From an uncultured SAR86 cluster bacterium (GTDB lineage: Bacteria > Pseudomonadota > Gammaproteobacteria > Magnimaribacterales > D2472), in the NCBI GenBank assembly GCA_902557705.1, contig CACEBI010000005.1, forward strand, positions 1 through 64,000: a stretch of DNA of 64,000 bases, written 5' to 3'. Numbering within the stretch: the stretch's first letter is position 1; every line of letters begins with the position of its first letter. Below the pieces are notes generated by a model. The model worked only from the letters and a program-made list of their open reading frames with translations. It was not told the DNA's origin and did no database searches. Below, piece after piece: positions 53,837 through 63,182 of the stretch. Position numbers and translations under genes: made by a program.

Positions 53837-54238
53837 ATGCTAAATTTTAAATTTCTAAAAAATACTGTACTAATATTATTGTCATCAATATCTATTTTTT
53901 TTGCATATTTATTGTTTGTATCATATAGGAACACTCCAGTCATAGAGAATATTGGTAATATAACTATTGATGAATTTATTTCAGAACAGTCGTTAATAAG
54001 TGATGAAAATTACGTTGCAGATGAGTTAATTGAGATTGACTTTAATTACAAGTTAATAGGAATACGGTTTGGAGGAGAAAATTCATCTGTTGTTGTAAAG
54101 AAGGCGAATAAAGAATATTTAGTTGGAATGGGTCAGTTATTAGATAATACATTTGAGCTGGTTGAAGTAAATCAAAATAGCGCTATATTTCGTAATGGTA
54201 ATAAAATGTATAGAATTGATAATGATGAAGAAAAATAA
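53837..54238 (+). CDS. gspC: Type II secretion protein GspC, short form
   Basis: Inner-membrane protein that links the secretion platform to the secretin. 133 residues: one TM about 8-30, a linker with acidic residues, then an HR-type domain, YKLIGIRFGGENSSVVVKK, YLVGMGQLL and FELVEVNQNSAIFRNGNKMYRI. The PDZ or coiled-coil C-terminal domain found in longer GspC proteins (about 270-300 residues) is absent. Identification rests on the HR pattern and place before gspD. Confidence 0.82.
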   Translation: MLNFKFLKNTVLILLSSISIFFAYLLFVSYRNTPVIENIGNITIDEFISEQSLISDENYVADELIEIDFNYKLIGIRFGGENSSVVVKKANKEYLVGMGQLLDNTFELVEVNQNSAIFRNGNKMYRIDNDEEK

Positions 54239-54239
54239 T

Positions 54240-56099
54240 ATGAAATTTTTTAAAAATATAATTTTGAACTTATTTCTGTTTTTTGGAAGTGTAAATGTGT
54301 TACTGGCACAAGAATCTTTTATTCTTAATTATGAGGATGTAGACATAAAAAAAGTAACACAGGATATAGCTCAATTTTCAAAAAAAACAATTATTTTAGA
54401 CCCAAGAGTTAAAGGAAGAATAACAATATACTCAAATGCTAATTTAGATAGAAGGCAAGTTTGGGATGTATATCTAAGAACAATTCAAGTAAATGGATTT
54501 AGTGCAATTTCTGAAAATGGTTTTGTAAGAATTGTTCCTGAGAATGAAGCTACAAGAGATGAAAATACCGCATCTGTATCCTCATCAGGAGACTATCAAA
54601 CATTAGTAATACCTTTAATAAACAGATCAACTGAAGAGGTTCTGCCAATGATAAAACCTATAACGGGTAGACAATCTCATTTATCAAGCATCCCCTCAAT
54701 AAACTCTATTCTAATTGTAGATAGATCTAGCAATGTTCAAAGGATTAATGATCTTATAAAGGATTTAGACAAAAATAATGCTGCTAAAATATCAATTATA
54801 AAATTAAATAACCTATCTTCCATTGAAGCAGTCAGAATTCTTGATAAGTTAAAAGCTCAAAATAACCCTACTATCAACAAATTTATAGCTATACCATTCA
54901 ATCCATCTAATTCAGTAATTGTTTCAGCTAATGAATATGTCACTAATAATATTAACGAAACACTCAAATCACTAGATGAGGATGTCAAAACAGATGACTC
55001 AATTGATGTCGTTTACCTAAAATATGCTAAATCTGCTGACATAGCAGCAATCCTTAATTCTGTTTCAAGCGGATTCATACCTGACAATGATGGCGCTAAA
55101 ACAGTTATAACACATCATGAAAAAACTAATTCTTTAATTATTTCATCTGCAGAAGCTAATTTAGCAACTATCAGGAATATTATTTCTCAGCTTGATATAA
55201 GAAGGGCACAGGTTTTGGTTGAAGCTATAATTGTTGAATTATCAGAAACTGCCGCCAGTTCTCTTGGTGTTGAGACTGTTTTTAATGGAACTGATAAAGA
55301 CAGTGTTCCAATTGGCGTAACTCGTTTTGGTGGCTCAGGACCAGATCTCTTAACAATTATTGGCTCTTCAGCTGATGCAACTGATGTAAATTTATCAACC
55401 ACGGCTTCAGCATCATTACTTAATACACAAGGATTGATAGCTGGGTTTGGTGATTTAACTCCTGGCAAGGATAATTTTGTAGGAATTATTAATGCAATAT
55501 CACAAGACTCTAATTCAAATATACTTGCAACTCCATCACTAATGGCAATGGATAATGAGTTAGCTACTTCTATAATTGGTCAAGAAATTCCAATTACTAC
55601 AGGTGAAAGCTTGGGAACTAATAATGCTAATCCTTTTAGAACTACATCTAGACAAGAGGTTGGCATTAAACTTGAGGTAACACCTCAAATAAATGAAGGT
55701 AGTTCTGTTGTTATGCAAATTAAAATTGAGGTTTCAGGTGTTGCTGGAGTTCCCATGAGTGGTATAGATATTATTACAAATAAAAGAGCAATTGAGACAA
55801 CAGCACTTGTTGATAACAATCAAATTATAGTTCTTGGGGGTCTTGTTGATGAAGACAAACAAGATACTGTTTCTAAGGTTCCACTTCTTGGATCAGTACC
55901 TATTCTTGGAAGATTATTTCAGTCCTCTTCCTCAACTACTGTTAAGAAAAACCTAATGGTTTTCTTAAGACCAACCATAATAACTGATGCAGAATCAGCC
56001 ATGTCGGCATCAAGTGATAAATACAATTATATAAAAGCTAGACAAATGTTAACTGGTGAATCTCAACAACTAATTGACTTAACCAATCCAAAAGATTAA
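54240..56099 (+). CDS. gspD: Type II secretion secretin GspD
   Basis: Outer-membrane secretin channel. Start set at 54240, right after the gspC stop, as this gives a signal peptide (FFGSVNVLLA before QES); in-frame ATGs at 54222/54225 are alternatives. About 619 residues. N0 domain FILNYEDVDIKKVTQDIAQF, N1-N3 repeats (VIPLINRSTEEVLPMIKPI, IIKLNNLSSIEAVRILDKL, VVYLKYAKSADIAAILNSV), then the secretin core (VEAIIVELSE, SNSNILATPSLMAMDNELA, VPLLGSVPILGRLFQS, VFLRPTII). Confidence 0.95.
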   Translation: MKFFKNIILNLFLFFGSVNVLLAQESFILNYEDVDIKKVTQDIAQFSKKTIILDPRVKGRITIYSNANLDRRQVWDVYLRTIQVNGFSAISENGFVRIVPENEATRDENTASVSSSGDYQTLVIPLINRSTEEVLPMIKPITGRQSHLSSIPSINSILIVDRSSNVQRINDLIKDLDKNNAAKISIIKLNNLSSIEAVRILDKLKAQNNPTINKFIAIPFNPSNSVIVSANEYVTNNINETLKSLDEDVKTDDSIDVVYLKYAKSADIAAILNSVSSGFIPDNDGAKTVITHHEKTNSLIISSAEANLATIRNIISQLDIRRAQVLVEAIIVELSETAASSLGVETVFNGTDKDSVPIGVTRFGGSGPDLLTIIGSSADATDVNLSTTASASLLNTQGLIAGFGDLTPGKDNFVGIINAISQDSNSNILATPSLMAMDNELATSIIGQEIPITTGESLGTNNANPFRTTSRQEVGIKLEVTPQINEGSSVVMQIKIEVSGVAGVPMSGIDIITNKRAIETTALVDNNQIIVLGGLVDEDKQDTVSKVPLLGSVPILGRLFQSSSSTTVKKNLMVFLRPTIITDAESAMSASSDKYNYIKARQMLTGESQQLIDLTNPKD

Positions 56100-56105
56100 T
56101 GAGCG

Positions 56106-57605
56106 ATGTCCTTTTCGTCCATGGATAGAGAAAAATTTAATATTCTTCCCTATGACTTTGTTAAAGAAAATCAGATTATTGCATCTAACGATCCTGATGG
56201 ATACGAGGTAATTTCCCCAAATAAAATTTCACCAGACCTTTATCATGAACTTTTTAAGTTCCTAAAAACTGAATTTACATTTAAACAATGTAGTTCAGCA
56301 GAATTCAATGAACTTTTAACAAATACCTTCTCTGTTGATGATACATCTAATGACATATCAGAAGAATTATCTGACGAATTCGATCTTCAATCTTTTGCAG
56401 GTTCAATTACTGCTACTGAAGATTTATTAAGTGGAGGTGATGATACCCCAATAATAAAATTAATTAATGGAGTCATTAGTCAGGCTATCAGAAATAGAGC
56501 CTCAGATATTCATTTTGAGCCATATGAAGATAAAATTATAATCAGATATAGGGTTGATGGAATTCTAAGAGAAGTTTTATCACAAGACAGTAAAATATCT
56601 TCAGTATTAATTTCTAGAATTAAAATTATTTCTGGATTAGATATTTCTGAGAGAAGATTGCCACAAGATGGTAGGGTTTCACTTTCTCTTGGTGATAAAA
56701 GTGTTGATGTCAGAGTTTCAACCTTACCTTCTTCATATGGTGAGAGAGTAGTTTTAAGGTTGTTAGATAAACAGTCAGCTCAAATAAATATTGATGATTT
56801 AGGCCTGCCAGAGCAAATATTATCAAATTATAAATCCTCTTTAAAAAATCCAGAGGGAATAATCTTATTCACTGGCCCAACCGGTTCTGGTAAAACTACA
56901 ACTTTATATGCAGGCCTCCGATATTTAAGTGACTCTTCCCAGAATATTCTAACAGTTGAAGATCCAGTGGAATATACACTTGAAGGAGTTGGCCAGACTC
57001 AAGTTAATTCAAAAACTGGATATACATTTGCTAAAGGATTGAGAGCTATTCTTAGACAAGACCCTGATGTTGTTATGATTGGTGAAATGAGAGATGTTGA
57101 AACTGCACAAATTGGTATTCAAGCTAGTTTAACCGGACATCTAGTGCTTTCTACAGTCCATACTAATAGTGCTATTGCTGCAATCACAAGGCTTCGAGAT
57201 ATGGGTATTGAATCCTTTCTTTTAGCTTCAAGTTTAAGAACAATAATCTCTCAAAGACTTGTAAGAAGATTGTGTTTAAATTGTTGTTATGAAGAAGATG
57301 CTACTAATGAGATAGCTAAGCTGTTTAACTTAGCAGCTGGTAAAAAAATATATAACTCTAAAGGATGTGAGGACTGCACATATACTGGATATCAAGGAAG
57401 GATTGCTATCGCCGAATGTATTCAAGTAGATAAAGTATTAAAAGATATGATTCATAATAACTCTTCTGAAAATGAGATTTCAAATTATGTTTTTAAAGAC
57501 AATCAATCAATAGATCAGGCCTCGTTAGGTCTTTTAATAAATGGTGTTACTTCAGCAGAAGAACTTATTAGGGTTGGAAATTTAAAAGAAGATGCCAACC
57601 TATAA
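56106..57605 (+). CDS. gspE: Type II secretion ATPase GspE
   Basis: Cytoplasmic ATPase of the assembly platform. N-terminal domain about 1-110, then DIHFEPYEDKIIIRYRVDG in parts. Walker A GPTGSGKTTTLY starts at residue 257, the Walker-B region is QDPDVVMIGEMRD, and TGHLVLSTVHTN follows. A Cys-rich CLNCC...CEDC zinc element sits near 390-425. 499 residues. It overlaps gspF by 14 bp. A second ATG five codons in is possible. Confidence 0.95.
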   Translation: MSFSSMDREKFNILPYDFVKENQIIASNDPDGYEVISPNKISPDLYHELFKFLKTEFTFKQCSSAEFNELLTNTFSVDDTSNDISEELSDEFDLQSFAGSITATEDLLSGGDDTPIIKLINGVISQAIRNRASDIHFEPYEDKIIIRYRVDGILREVLSQDSKISSVLISRIKIISGLDISERRLPQDGRVSLSLGDKSVDVRVSTLPSSYGERVVLRLLDKQSAQINIDDLGLPEQILSNYKSSLKNPEGIILFTGPTGSGKTTTLYAGLRYLSDSSQNILTVEDPVEYTLEGVGQTQVNSKTGYTFAKGLRAILRQDPDVVMIGEMRDVETAQIGIQASLTGHLVLSTVHTNSAIAAITRLRDMGIESFLLASSLRTIISQRLVRRLCLNCCYEEDATNEIAKLFNLAAGKKIYNSKGCEDCTYTGYQGRIAIAECIQVDKVLKDMIHNNSSENEISNYVFKDNQSIDQASLGLLINGVTSAEELIRVGNLKEDANL

Positions 57606-58788
57606 TTATATTGCTATAAATAATAGTGGCACAAAGAAAAAGGGAATTCTGAGCGCTTCATCTGAAAGAGAAGCAAGAAGGTATATAAAAGAACTTCAAT
57701 TAACTCCAGTAAGTGTAACTATTGCAACTAGGAGACCTTCATTTAGATCAAAGATAAAAAACAAAGAAATTGTATTGATGACGAGGCAGTTAGCTACTCT
57801 CCTTGAGGCGAATACATCTATTATAGATGCATTAAAAATAACCGCAGATCAATTAAATAATAAGGATTTAATAAGTATTATGCTTAATTTACGAGAAGAT
57901 GTAATACAAGGAAAAAGACTTGGACAGTCAATGAAAAAGTATCCAGATGTTTTTGATAATACATATTCATCTTTGGTTACTGCTGGAGACTCATCAGGTA
58001 GCCTTGATCTAATATTTAATAAGTTAGCAGATTACCTGGAAGAGAGTGCATCTATTAGACAAAAGGTTTTCTCAGCTTTAACTTATCCAATTATCTTAAT
58101 AGGGTTTTCTATAGTAGTGATAATTGCTTTGTTAACTTTTGTATTACCACAAGTTATTGGACAGTTTGTGAAAGCAGGCGCTGAACTACCTTTAATAACA
58201 ACTTTATTAATAGGGTTATCAAATAATATTTTTATAATTCTTTTATTTTTAGCCATACTTATTTTTTTAATTACATTCGGTTATAAAAAGCATGTAGCAA
58301 ATATTGAAAATCATATCTCCGCTCATAAAAAATTTTTAAATTTGCCCTTGATTGGTGATTTTATTTTAATATCTGAAGTTGAAAGGTTTTCGAGCACCAT
58401 GGCATTAATTATGGAATCTGGAACTAATTTAGATATTGCCTTAGAAGAGTCTTCGAAAGTTTTTAATAATAAATACTTACATCATATTGTAATGAATGCA
58501 AAAAATGATGTGGTTGAGGGCAAAGACTTTATTATTTCATTAAATAAAACAAAAGTATTTCCAAACATATTCATGCAATTAATTTCTAGCGGATATAAGT
58601 CAGGAAATTTAGTAAGAATGTTTTATAAGGCATCAGATTTTTTAAGAAATGAAATAGACTCTAAAAGATCGGTATTTTTATCGCTCCTGGAACCTATAGT
58701 TATAATTTTTATGGGTGGTTTTATTATGTTAATTGTTCTAGCTATACTAATCCCTATAATGCAGATGAACACTCTCTCATTAGGATAA
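57592..58788 (+). CDS. gspF: Type II secretion membrane protein GspF
   Basis: Inner-membrane platform protein of 398 residues. Two repeated cytoplasmic GspF domains (MTRQLATLLEANTSIIDALK; FSSTMALIMESGTNLDIALEE in part) each followed by membrane segments near 170-190, 205-230 and 370-393. GDSSGSLDLIFNKLADYLE is typical of the family. It starts within gspE and ends 3 bp before gspG. Confidence 0.95.
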   Translation: MPTYNYIAINNSGTKKKGILSASSEREARRYIKELQLTPVSVTIATRRPSFRSKIKNKEIVLMTRQLATLLEANTSIIDALKITADQLNNKDLISIMLNLREDVIQGKRLGQSMKKYPDVFDNTYSSLVTAGDSSGSLDLIFNKLADYLEESASIRQKVFSALTYPIILIGFSIVVIIALLTFVLPQVIGQFVKAGAELPLITTLLIGLSNNIFIILLFLAILIFLITFGYKKHVANIENHISAHKKFLNLPLIGDFILISEVERFSSTMALIMESGTNLDIALEESSKVFNNKYLHHIVMNAKNDVVEGKDFIISLNKTKVFPNIFMQLISSGYKSGNLVRMFYKASDFLRNEIDSKRSVFLSLLEPIVIIFMGGFIMLIVLAILIPIMQMNTLSLG

Positions 58789-58791
58789 ATT

Positions 58792-59220
58792 ATGAAAAAA
58801 TATAAAAAAGGTTTTACTTTAATAGAGCTAATGGCTGTATTAGTTATACTTGGTATTTTAGGTACTATCGTTGTTATTAATGTTTCCCCGGTTTTCCAAA
58901 GAGCAAATTTAGAAAAAATTAAAGCAGACATGGCTCAAACTGAAAAAGCATTGGAAATGTATAAATTTAATGAACTTCAGTATCCATCTACTTCTCAAGG
59001 ATTAGAGGCTCTTATAATTCCAAATAGTAGCTTAAAAAATCCTTACTTATTTCCTGAGGATGGTTATATTTCTTCTATACCCCTAGATCCATGGGGAAGA
59101 GAATATCTTTATGAATTTCCACCAAGAAAATCTAAAAAATTTGATTTATACACTTTAGGTGCAGATGGAATGGAGGGCGGATCTGGAGATGACACTGACA
59201 TCGGTAATTGGATGCAATAA
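58792..59220 (+). CDS. gspG: Major pseudopilin GspG
   Basis: Main subunit of the pseudopilus. A short leader MKKYKKG precedes the cleavage site before FTLIELMAVLVILG, with Glu at mature position 5. The C-terminus has YPSTSQGLEALI, YISSIPLDPWGREYLYEFP and the calcium-site-like DGMEGGSGDDTDIGNW. 142 residues is typical. Processed by the prepilin peptidase at 41 kb. The gspH start lies inside its end. Confidence 0.95.
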   Translation: MKKYKKGFTLIELMAVLVILGILGTIVVINVSPVFQRANLEKIKADMAQTEKALEMYKFNELQYPSTSQGLEALIIPNSSLKNPYLFPEDGYISSIPLDPWGREYLYEFPPRKSKKFDLYTLGADGMEGGSGDDTDIGNWMQ

Positions 59221-59704
59221 TTTTAAAAGAGGGTTTACTCTTATAGAGATACTTGTTGTTCTCATTGTAATAGGTATTGCCTCATCACTAATCTTTTTAA
59301 ATTTCAGCTCAGCTACTTCAATTTCAAAAAATCAATCAACTTTTGCTAAATTTTTTCATTATCTATCTGAAGAAAGCATTATCACTGGTAATGTTATAGG
59401 TTGGCATGCTGACAATAATAATCAATTTTCTTACTCGCTTGATAACAACAATAAAGTCATTTCAGATGTTGCAAATCCGTATTCTAATAATTGGAAGAAT
59501 CTGACAAATTTTAAAAAAACATTTAAGTCATTTGATGGCTCTGAGATTGATTTTAATTTAGACGTCGATGAATCACCTTTGCTATTATTTTATCCTTCGG
59601 GTGAAAACTCTGGAGGCCATATAAATATATATTTTGATAATTATATTCAAAAAATTGAAATTAACTCTAATGGAAAAGTCACATCACAAATTATCAACTA
59701 CTAA
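59189..59704 (+). CDS. gspH: Minor pseudopilin GspH
   Basis: About 171 residues from the ATG at 59189, which overlaps gspG by 32 bp; an earlier in-frame ATG at 59159 would give an oversized leader. The prepilin site is FKRG before FTLIEILVVLIVIGI. The rest of the protein is poorly conserved, as is usual for GspH; the tail has VTSQIINY. Assigned by position between gspG and gspI. Confidence 0.85.
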   Translation: MTLTSVIGCNNFKRGFTLIEILVVLIVIGIASSLIFLNFSSATSISKNQSTFAKFFHYLSEESIITGNVIGWHADNNNQFSYSLDNNNKVISDVANPYSNNWKNLTNFKKTFKSFDGSEIDFNLDVDESPLLLFYPSGENSGGHINIYFDNYIQKIEINSNGKVTSQIINY

Positions 59705-60056
59705 AAAAGGCTTTAGCTTAATTGAGATAGTTGTAGCCTTATTTATTCTAAGCACTTCAATACTTGTTTTATATAATTTAGTTTTGTCTACAAGCATATC
59801 CATATTTAATTTAGATGATTATTATCACTCTAAGGAAGTTGCAAATAACAGAATAGCTTTAATTCACACTATTGAAAAACCATCAATTGGCAATGCTCGC
59901 TCAGGATATATGAAGATGGGTAGTAAAGAATGGCGTTGGGAAGAAACCTTTGAAGCCAGTCATTCGGAGGAACTTATAAAATATGTAATATTAGTTCAAG
60001 AAAAAAATTCTAATCAATATTTATATAAATCTGAAGGATTTCTTATTAATGAATAA
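59670..60056 (+). CDS. gspI: Minor pseudopilin GspI
   Basis: About 128 residues from the ATG at 59670, overlapping gspH by 35 bp. Prepilin site KKG before FSLIEIVVALFILSTS, with SSI-type segments ANNRIALIH and WEETF as in GspI. The leader from 59670 is 17 residues; the upstream ATG at 59634 is less likely. Overlaps gspJ by 8 bp. Confidence 0.87.
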   Translation: MEKSHHKLSTTKKGFSLIEIVVALFILSTSILVLYNLVLSTSISIFNLDDYYHSKEVANNRIALIHTIEKPSIGNARSGYMKMGSKEWRWEETFEASHSEELIKYVILVQEKNSNQYLYKSEGFLINE

Positions 60057-60645
60057 TAAAGGTTTTACAATAATTGAAGTTTTAGTATCACTGGTTATTC
60101 TTTCAATGATAGCAATAGTATCATCTAATATCTTAAAATCATCTTTAGAGTCAGAACAAGAAACATCTGCACAACTAAATTCAATTAAAGAATTAAGCTT
60201 AGCTTCAACCATTATTAGAAGAGATTTTAGACAAATCGTAAATGCTCGTATGAAAGATTTTTACGGTAATAGCCTCTATGGAACTATGATAAATCAGATT
60301 AATTCAGATAGTTTAATATTTAATTCAAATATTAAATCTATATCTAATGACGTTTCTCCAATTAAAAGAATTAACTATGAATTAATTGATAACAAGTTGA
60401 TCAGAAAACAATTTTTTTCCTCAAACCCTTATAGTCAAGATGATTTTACAGAAATTGAATTAATTAAAGATATTGAAAATTTACAACTCTCTTTCTTCTA
60501 TGAAAACTCGTGGCATGAATCCTGGCCAATTAGCCTTATAACCTCAAAAAAAATTCCTACTTTGATAAAAATTGAATTTTCAAAGAAAAATAAAGAGTAT
60601 TCATGGATTATTGATCCGAACATAACCTATGCATTACAAAACTAA
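60049..60645 (+). CDS. gspJ: Minor pseudopilin GspJ
   Basis: 198 residues with a very short leader MNNKG before FTIIEVLVSLVILSMIAI. IIRRDFRQIVNARMKD corresponds to the conserved RDF-Q region of GspJ, and LQLSFFYENSWHESWP to the late W-containing segment. It overlaps both neighbours. Forms the pseudopilus tip with GspI and GspK in studied systems. Confidence 0.9.
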   Translation: MNNKGFTIIEVLVSLVILSMIAIVSSNILKSSLESEQETSAQLNSIKELSLASTIIRRDFRQIVNARMKDFYGNSLYGTMINQINSDSLIFNSNIKSISNDVSPIKRINYELIDNKLIRKQFFSSNPYSQDDFTEIELIKDIENLQLSFFYENSWHESWPISLITSKKIPTLIKIEFSKKNKEYSWIIDPNITYALQN

Positions 60646-61594
60646 AGGAGTTGTTTTAATATCTGTTTTGATGATAGTTTTACTACTTTCGTCAGTTGCA
60701 GTTCTAATTGGAAACAATTATTTTGTTTCATTTAAAAGAGCTCAATATGCTGAATTCCAGACAGTATCTCTAAATATTTTTAGAAATATTGAATCTCTTG
60801 CACAAAAAAAGATTGATAACGAACTTAGATTTAATTCAAAGATACATGCAAAGAATAATTCATTATTTCTTAATGATTTTATTTTTGAATTAAATAATGG
60901 CATTGTTACAGGAAAAATTACTGACGCTTCAAACTGTTTTAACATTAATTCTATTGTCACAAAAGTTAAGAGTGAATTTAAACCAAATGAAAAGAACATA
61001 GAAGTTTTTAAAAAATTAATGAGTTTAAATGAAGTTGATTTAAATTTAACAGATGAAGCTATTGATCAAATTATTGATTGGATTGATGGTGACTCTAATC
61101 CAAGAGCATATGGTTTAGAAGATTATTACTATTCTGGACCATTAAACAACCCAAAAGAGTACACAGGTAGTAGATTGTTTTATACACTTGCTGAGCTAAA
61201 GGGTCTTCCAGCTATAAGAAAGATAGGTTGGAGCATTTTTGAGGATAATTTTTGTGTTTTTCCCGACAATATACTTAATGTAAATATAAACACACTTGAA
61301 ATGCGTCATGACATGCTATTAGCTTCAATGTTTTCAAATATGCCATATACTGATGCTCAATATATATTGGATAATATTCCCGAGGAAGGCTTTAGGGATA
61401 TTAATGATCTTAAGCGAGCATTTCCATCTTATGAATTAGATAATGGAAATATGCATATTGAGTTTTCATCTTCAAAATTTACGCTTACTACATCATTTTC
61501 ATACGAGGATTATGTTTCAGATTCTATCAGTAAGATTTACTATGGAGCCAATAATAATAGCTATATTACCTCAAGAATTTATAATGGAATCTAA
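60629..61594 (+). CDS. gspK: Minor pseudopilin GspK
   Basis: 321 residues. The leader MHYKTKG precedes VVLISVLMIVLLLSS; as in other GspK proteins Glu5 is missing. ITDASNCFNINSI, IIDWIDGDSNPRAYGLEDYYY (in parts) and YTGSRLFYTLAELKGLPAI are the family's conserved calcium-domain segments. It starts within gspJ by 17 bp and abuts gspL directly. Confidence 0.93.
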   Translation: MHYKTKGVVLISVLMIVLLLSSVAVLIGNNYFVSFKRAQYAEFQTVSLNIFRNIESLAQKKIDNELRFNSKIHAKNNSLFLNDFIFELNNGIVTGKITDASNCFNINSIVTKVKSEFKPNEKNIEVFKKLMSLNEVDLNLTDEAIDQIIDWIDGDSNPRAYGLEDYYYSGPLNNPKEYTGSRLFYTLAELKGLPAIRKIGWSIFEDNFCVFPDNILNVNINTLEMRHDMLLASMFSNMPYTDAQYILDNIPEEGFRDINDLKRAFPSYELDNGNMHIEFSSSKFTLTTSFSYEDYVSDSISKIYYGANNNSYITSRIYNGI

Positions 61595-62743
61595 ATGAAC
61601 TTCTACATAGCACATATTCTTAGCTCAAACCTTGATTTAATTCATTTGTACAATGCAAGTAGTAAAAATGAATCTAAAAAAACGCTCAACTCACTTAGAC
61701 AACTTGATGACATTGATGATGCTGAATTACTTTTAGTTTTAATTCCATCATCGGAGGTTACCTCATATGAATTTATTCAAAATACCTCTTTATCTGAGCA
61801 AATAAATATTGCAAATTTTATTTCTGATATTGATTCAAATTTTATTGATCCTGTATCTGATAATGAGTATTTTCTTTCTGAAGCAGCAGGATATGTTGTA
61901 AACAAAAGTTTTTTAACTGAGTTAAATCAATATTTAAGTAATTTAAATTATAAAGTACATGTTACTCCAGAATATCTCATTAATTCATTTAATGATTCTG
62001 ATTCTATTACTCAGATAGATAAAAAATATATGTTTGCATATAAAAATAAATGCGGTTTTAGTATTTCCGGTAACAATCTAAATCAATACTTAGAGCTTGT
62101 TGTTAATGACAAGCCAAACTATGAGCCAATAATTTATAGTTCTAACATTGATTTAAATAATAAATTCAAGTCTACAAATGAGAATAAAGATTTTGTATTT
62201 CAGGATGTTGACAGTACAAAAGTAGAATCTTTGCCTAATTTTTTTAAAATTAACTTATCTTTAAATTTATTTATAAAGAAAATGAGTTTTTCTAGAGCAC
62301 AATTAATCAGTTCTCTATTAGCCATATTTTTTATAATTCTTGCTCCCAATTACCTTGTTTATAAAAACAAGCATGATACTCAACTATATGTTGATGCTAC
62401 TTTTAATATTTTTTCTTCATTAAGCAAGGATATTAATAGGGTGGTAGCTCCCAGGAACCAAATAGATCAAATTTTAGAAAACGTTCCTATGAATAATACA
62501 CCTGATATTAAGCTTCCAAATTTAGATTTATTCTTTAAATATGGCGAAAAATATATTTCAGATATTACAGTTGATGTAAAAAACTCTTCTGCAAAAGTAA
62601 AGATAAATTCGATGCCTTCTTTTCAATTTAATATATTAAAAAATGGGGCTGAAAAATTAAATATTAAAATTTCTGAACAAAACTTAGAAACAACAGATGG
62701 CAATATTGATGGAGTATTAAACCTAAAATATGAAAATAATTAA
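61595..62743 (+). CDS. gspL: Type II secretion protein GspL
   Basis: 382 residues: cytoplasmic actin-like domain about 1-225 (ELLLVLIPSSEVTSYEF), one TM about 235-258 (LISSLLAIFFIILAPNYLVY), and a periplasmic ferredoxin-like domain. It binds GspE on the inside and GspM outside. Sequence is weakly conserved; identification leans on order and topology. Overlaps gspM by 14 bp. Confidence 0.85.
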   Translation: MNFYIAHILSSNLDLIHLYNASSKNESKKTLNSLRQLDDIDDAELLLVLIPSSEVTSYEFIQNTSLSEQINIANFISDIDSNFIDPVSDNEYFLSEAAGYVVNKSFLTELNQYLSNLNYKVHVTPEYLINSFNDSDSITQIDKKYMFAYKNKCGFSISGNNLNQYLELVVNDKPNYEPIIYSSNIDLNNKFKSTNENKDFVFQDVDSTKVESLPNFFKINLSLNLFIKKMSFSRAQLISSLLAIFFIILAPNYLVYKNKHDTQLYVDATFNIFSSLSKDINRVVAPRNQIDQILENVPMNNTPDIKLPNLDLFFKYGEKYISDITVDVKNSSAKVKINSMPSFQFNILKNGAEKLNIKISEQNLETTDGNIDGVLNLKYENN

Positions 62744-63182
62744 TTTATATAAAAATCTTCAAGAAAGAGAAAGGAAACTAGTTCTGATTTCCTTTGTTTT
62801 AATTATTTTTCTTATTCTATACTTTTCATTTATGAATGTTTATTCGAGTTATACCAGGTCCTCAATAAACTTAGCAAAAGCTAAATCAGACTACGAATAT
62901 GTTTACAATAAAGTTAAACTTTTTGAAAGTTCCAATAACAAAAAAAATCTTAGCAGTGAGAATATTGAAAGAATTATTATCGATAACAGTTTTCAGGATA
63001 ATATAACTGATCTCAATATAACTGAGAAAAACTCATCCATTTATATAAGTTTCTTATCTACTAATATCAGTGATGCTGTTACTCTATCAGAAAAACTAGT
63101 TAATAGTTCCAATAGAGAAATAACTAATATTAAATATGAAAACTTTAACAATAAAGTAAGCGCTGAATTGATATTTAACTAG
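62730..63182 (+). CDS. gspM: Type II secretion protein GspM
   Basis: 150 residues with RERKLVLISFVLIIFLILYF spanning a TM at about 16-34, then a coiled stretch and a small periplasmic domain (ISFLSTNISDAVTLSEKLVNSS in parts). The NLQERERKLV start is typical for GspM. Last gene of the operon; gspN is absent. Its TAG overlaps the convergent ppx stop. Confidence 0.85.
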   Translation: MKIINLYKNLQERERKLVLISFVLIIFLILYFSFMNVYSSYTRSSINLAKAKSDYEYVYNKVKLFESSNNKKNLSSENIERIIIDNSFQDNITDLNITEKNSSIYISFLSTNISDAVTLSEKLVNSSNREITNIKYENFNNKVSAELIFN

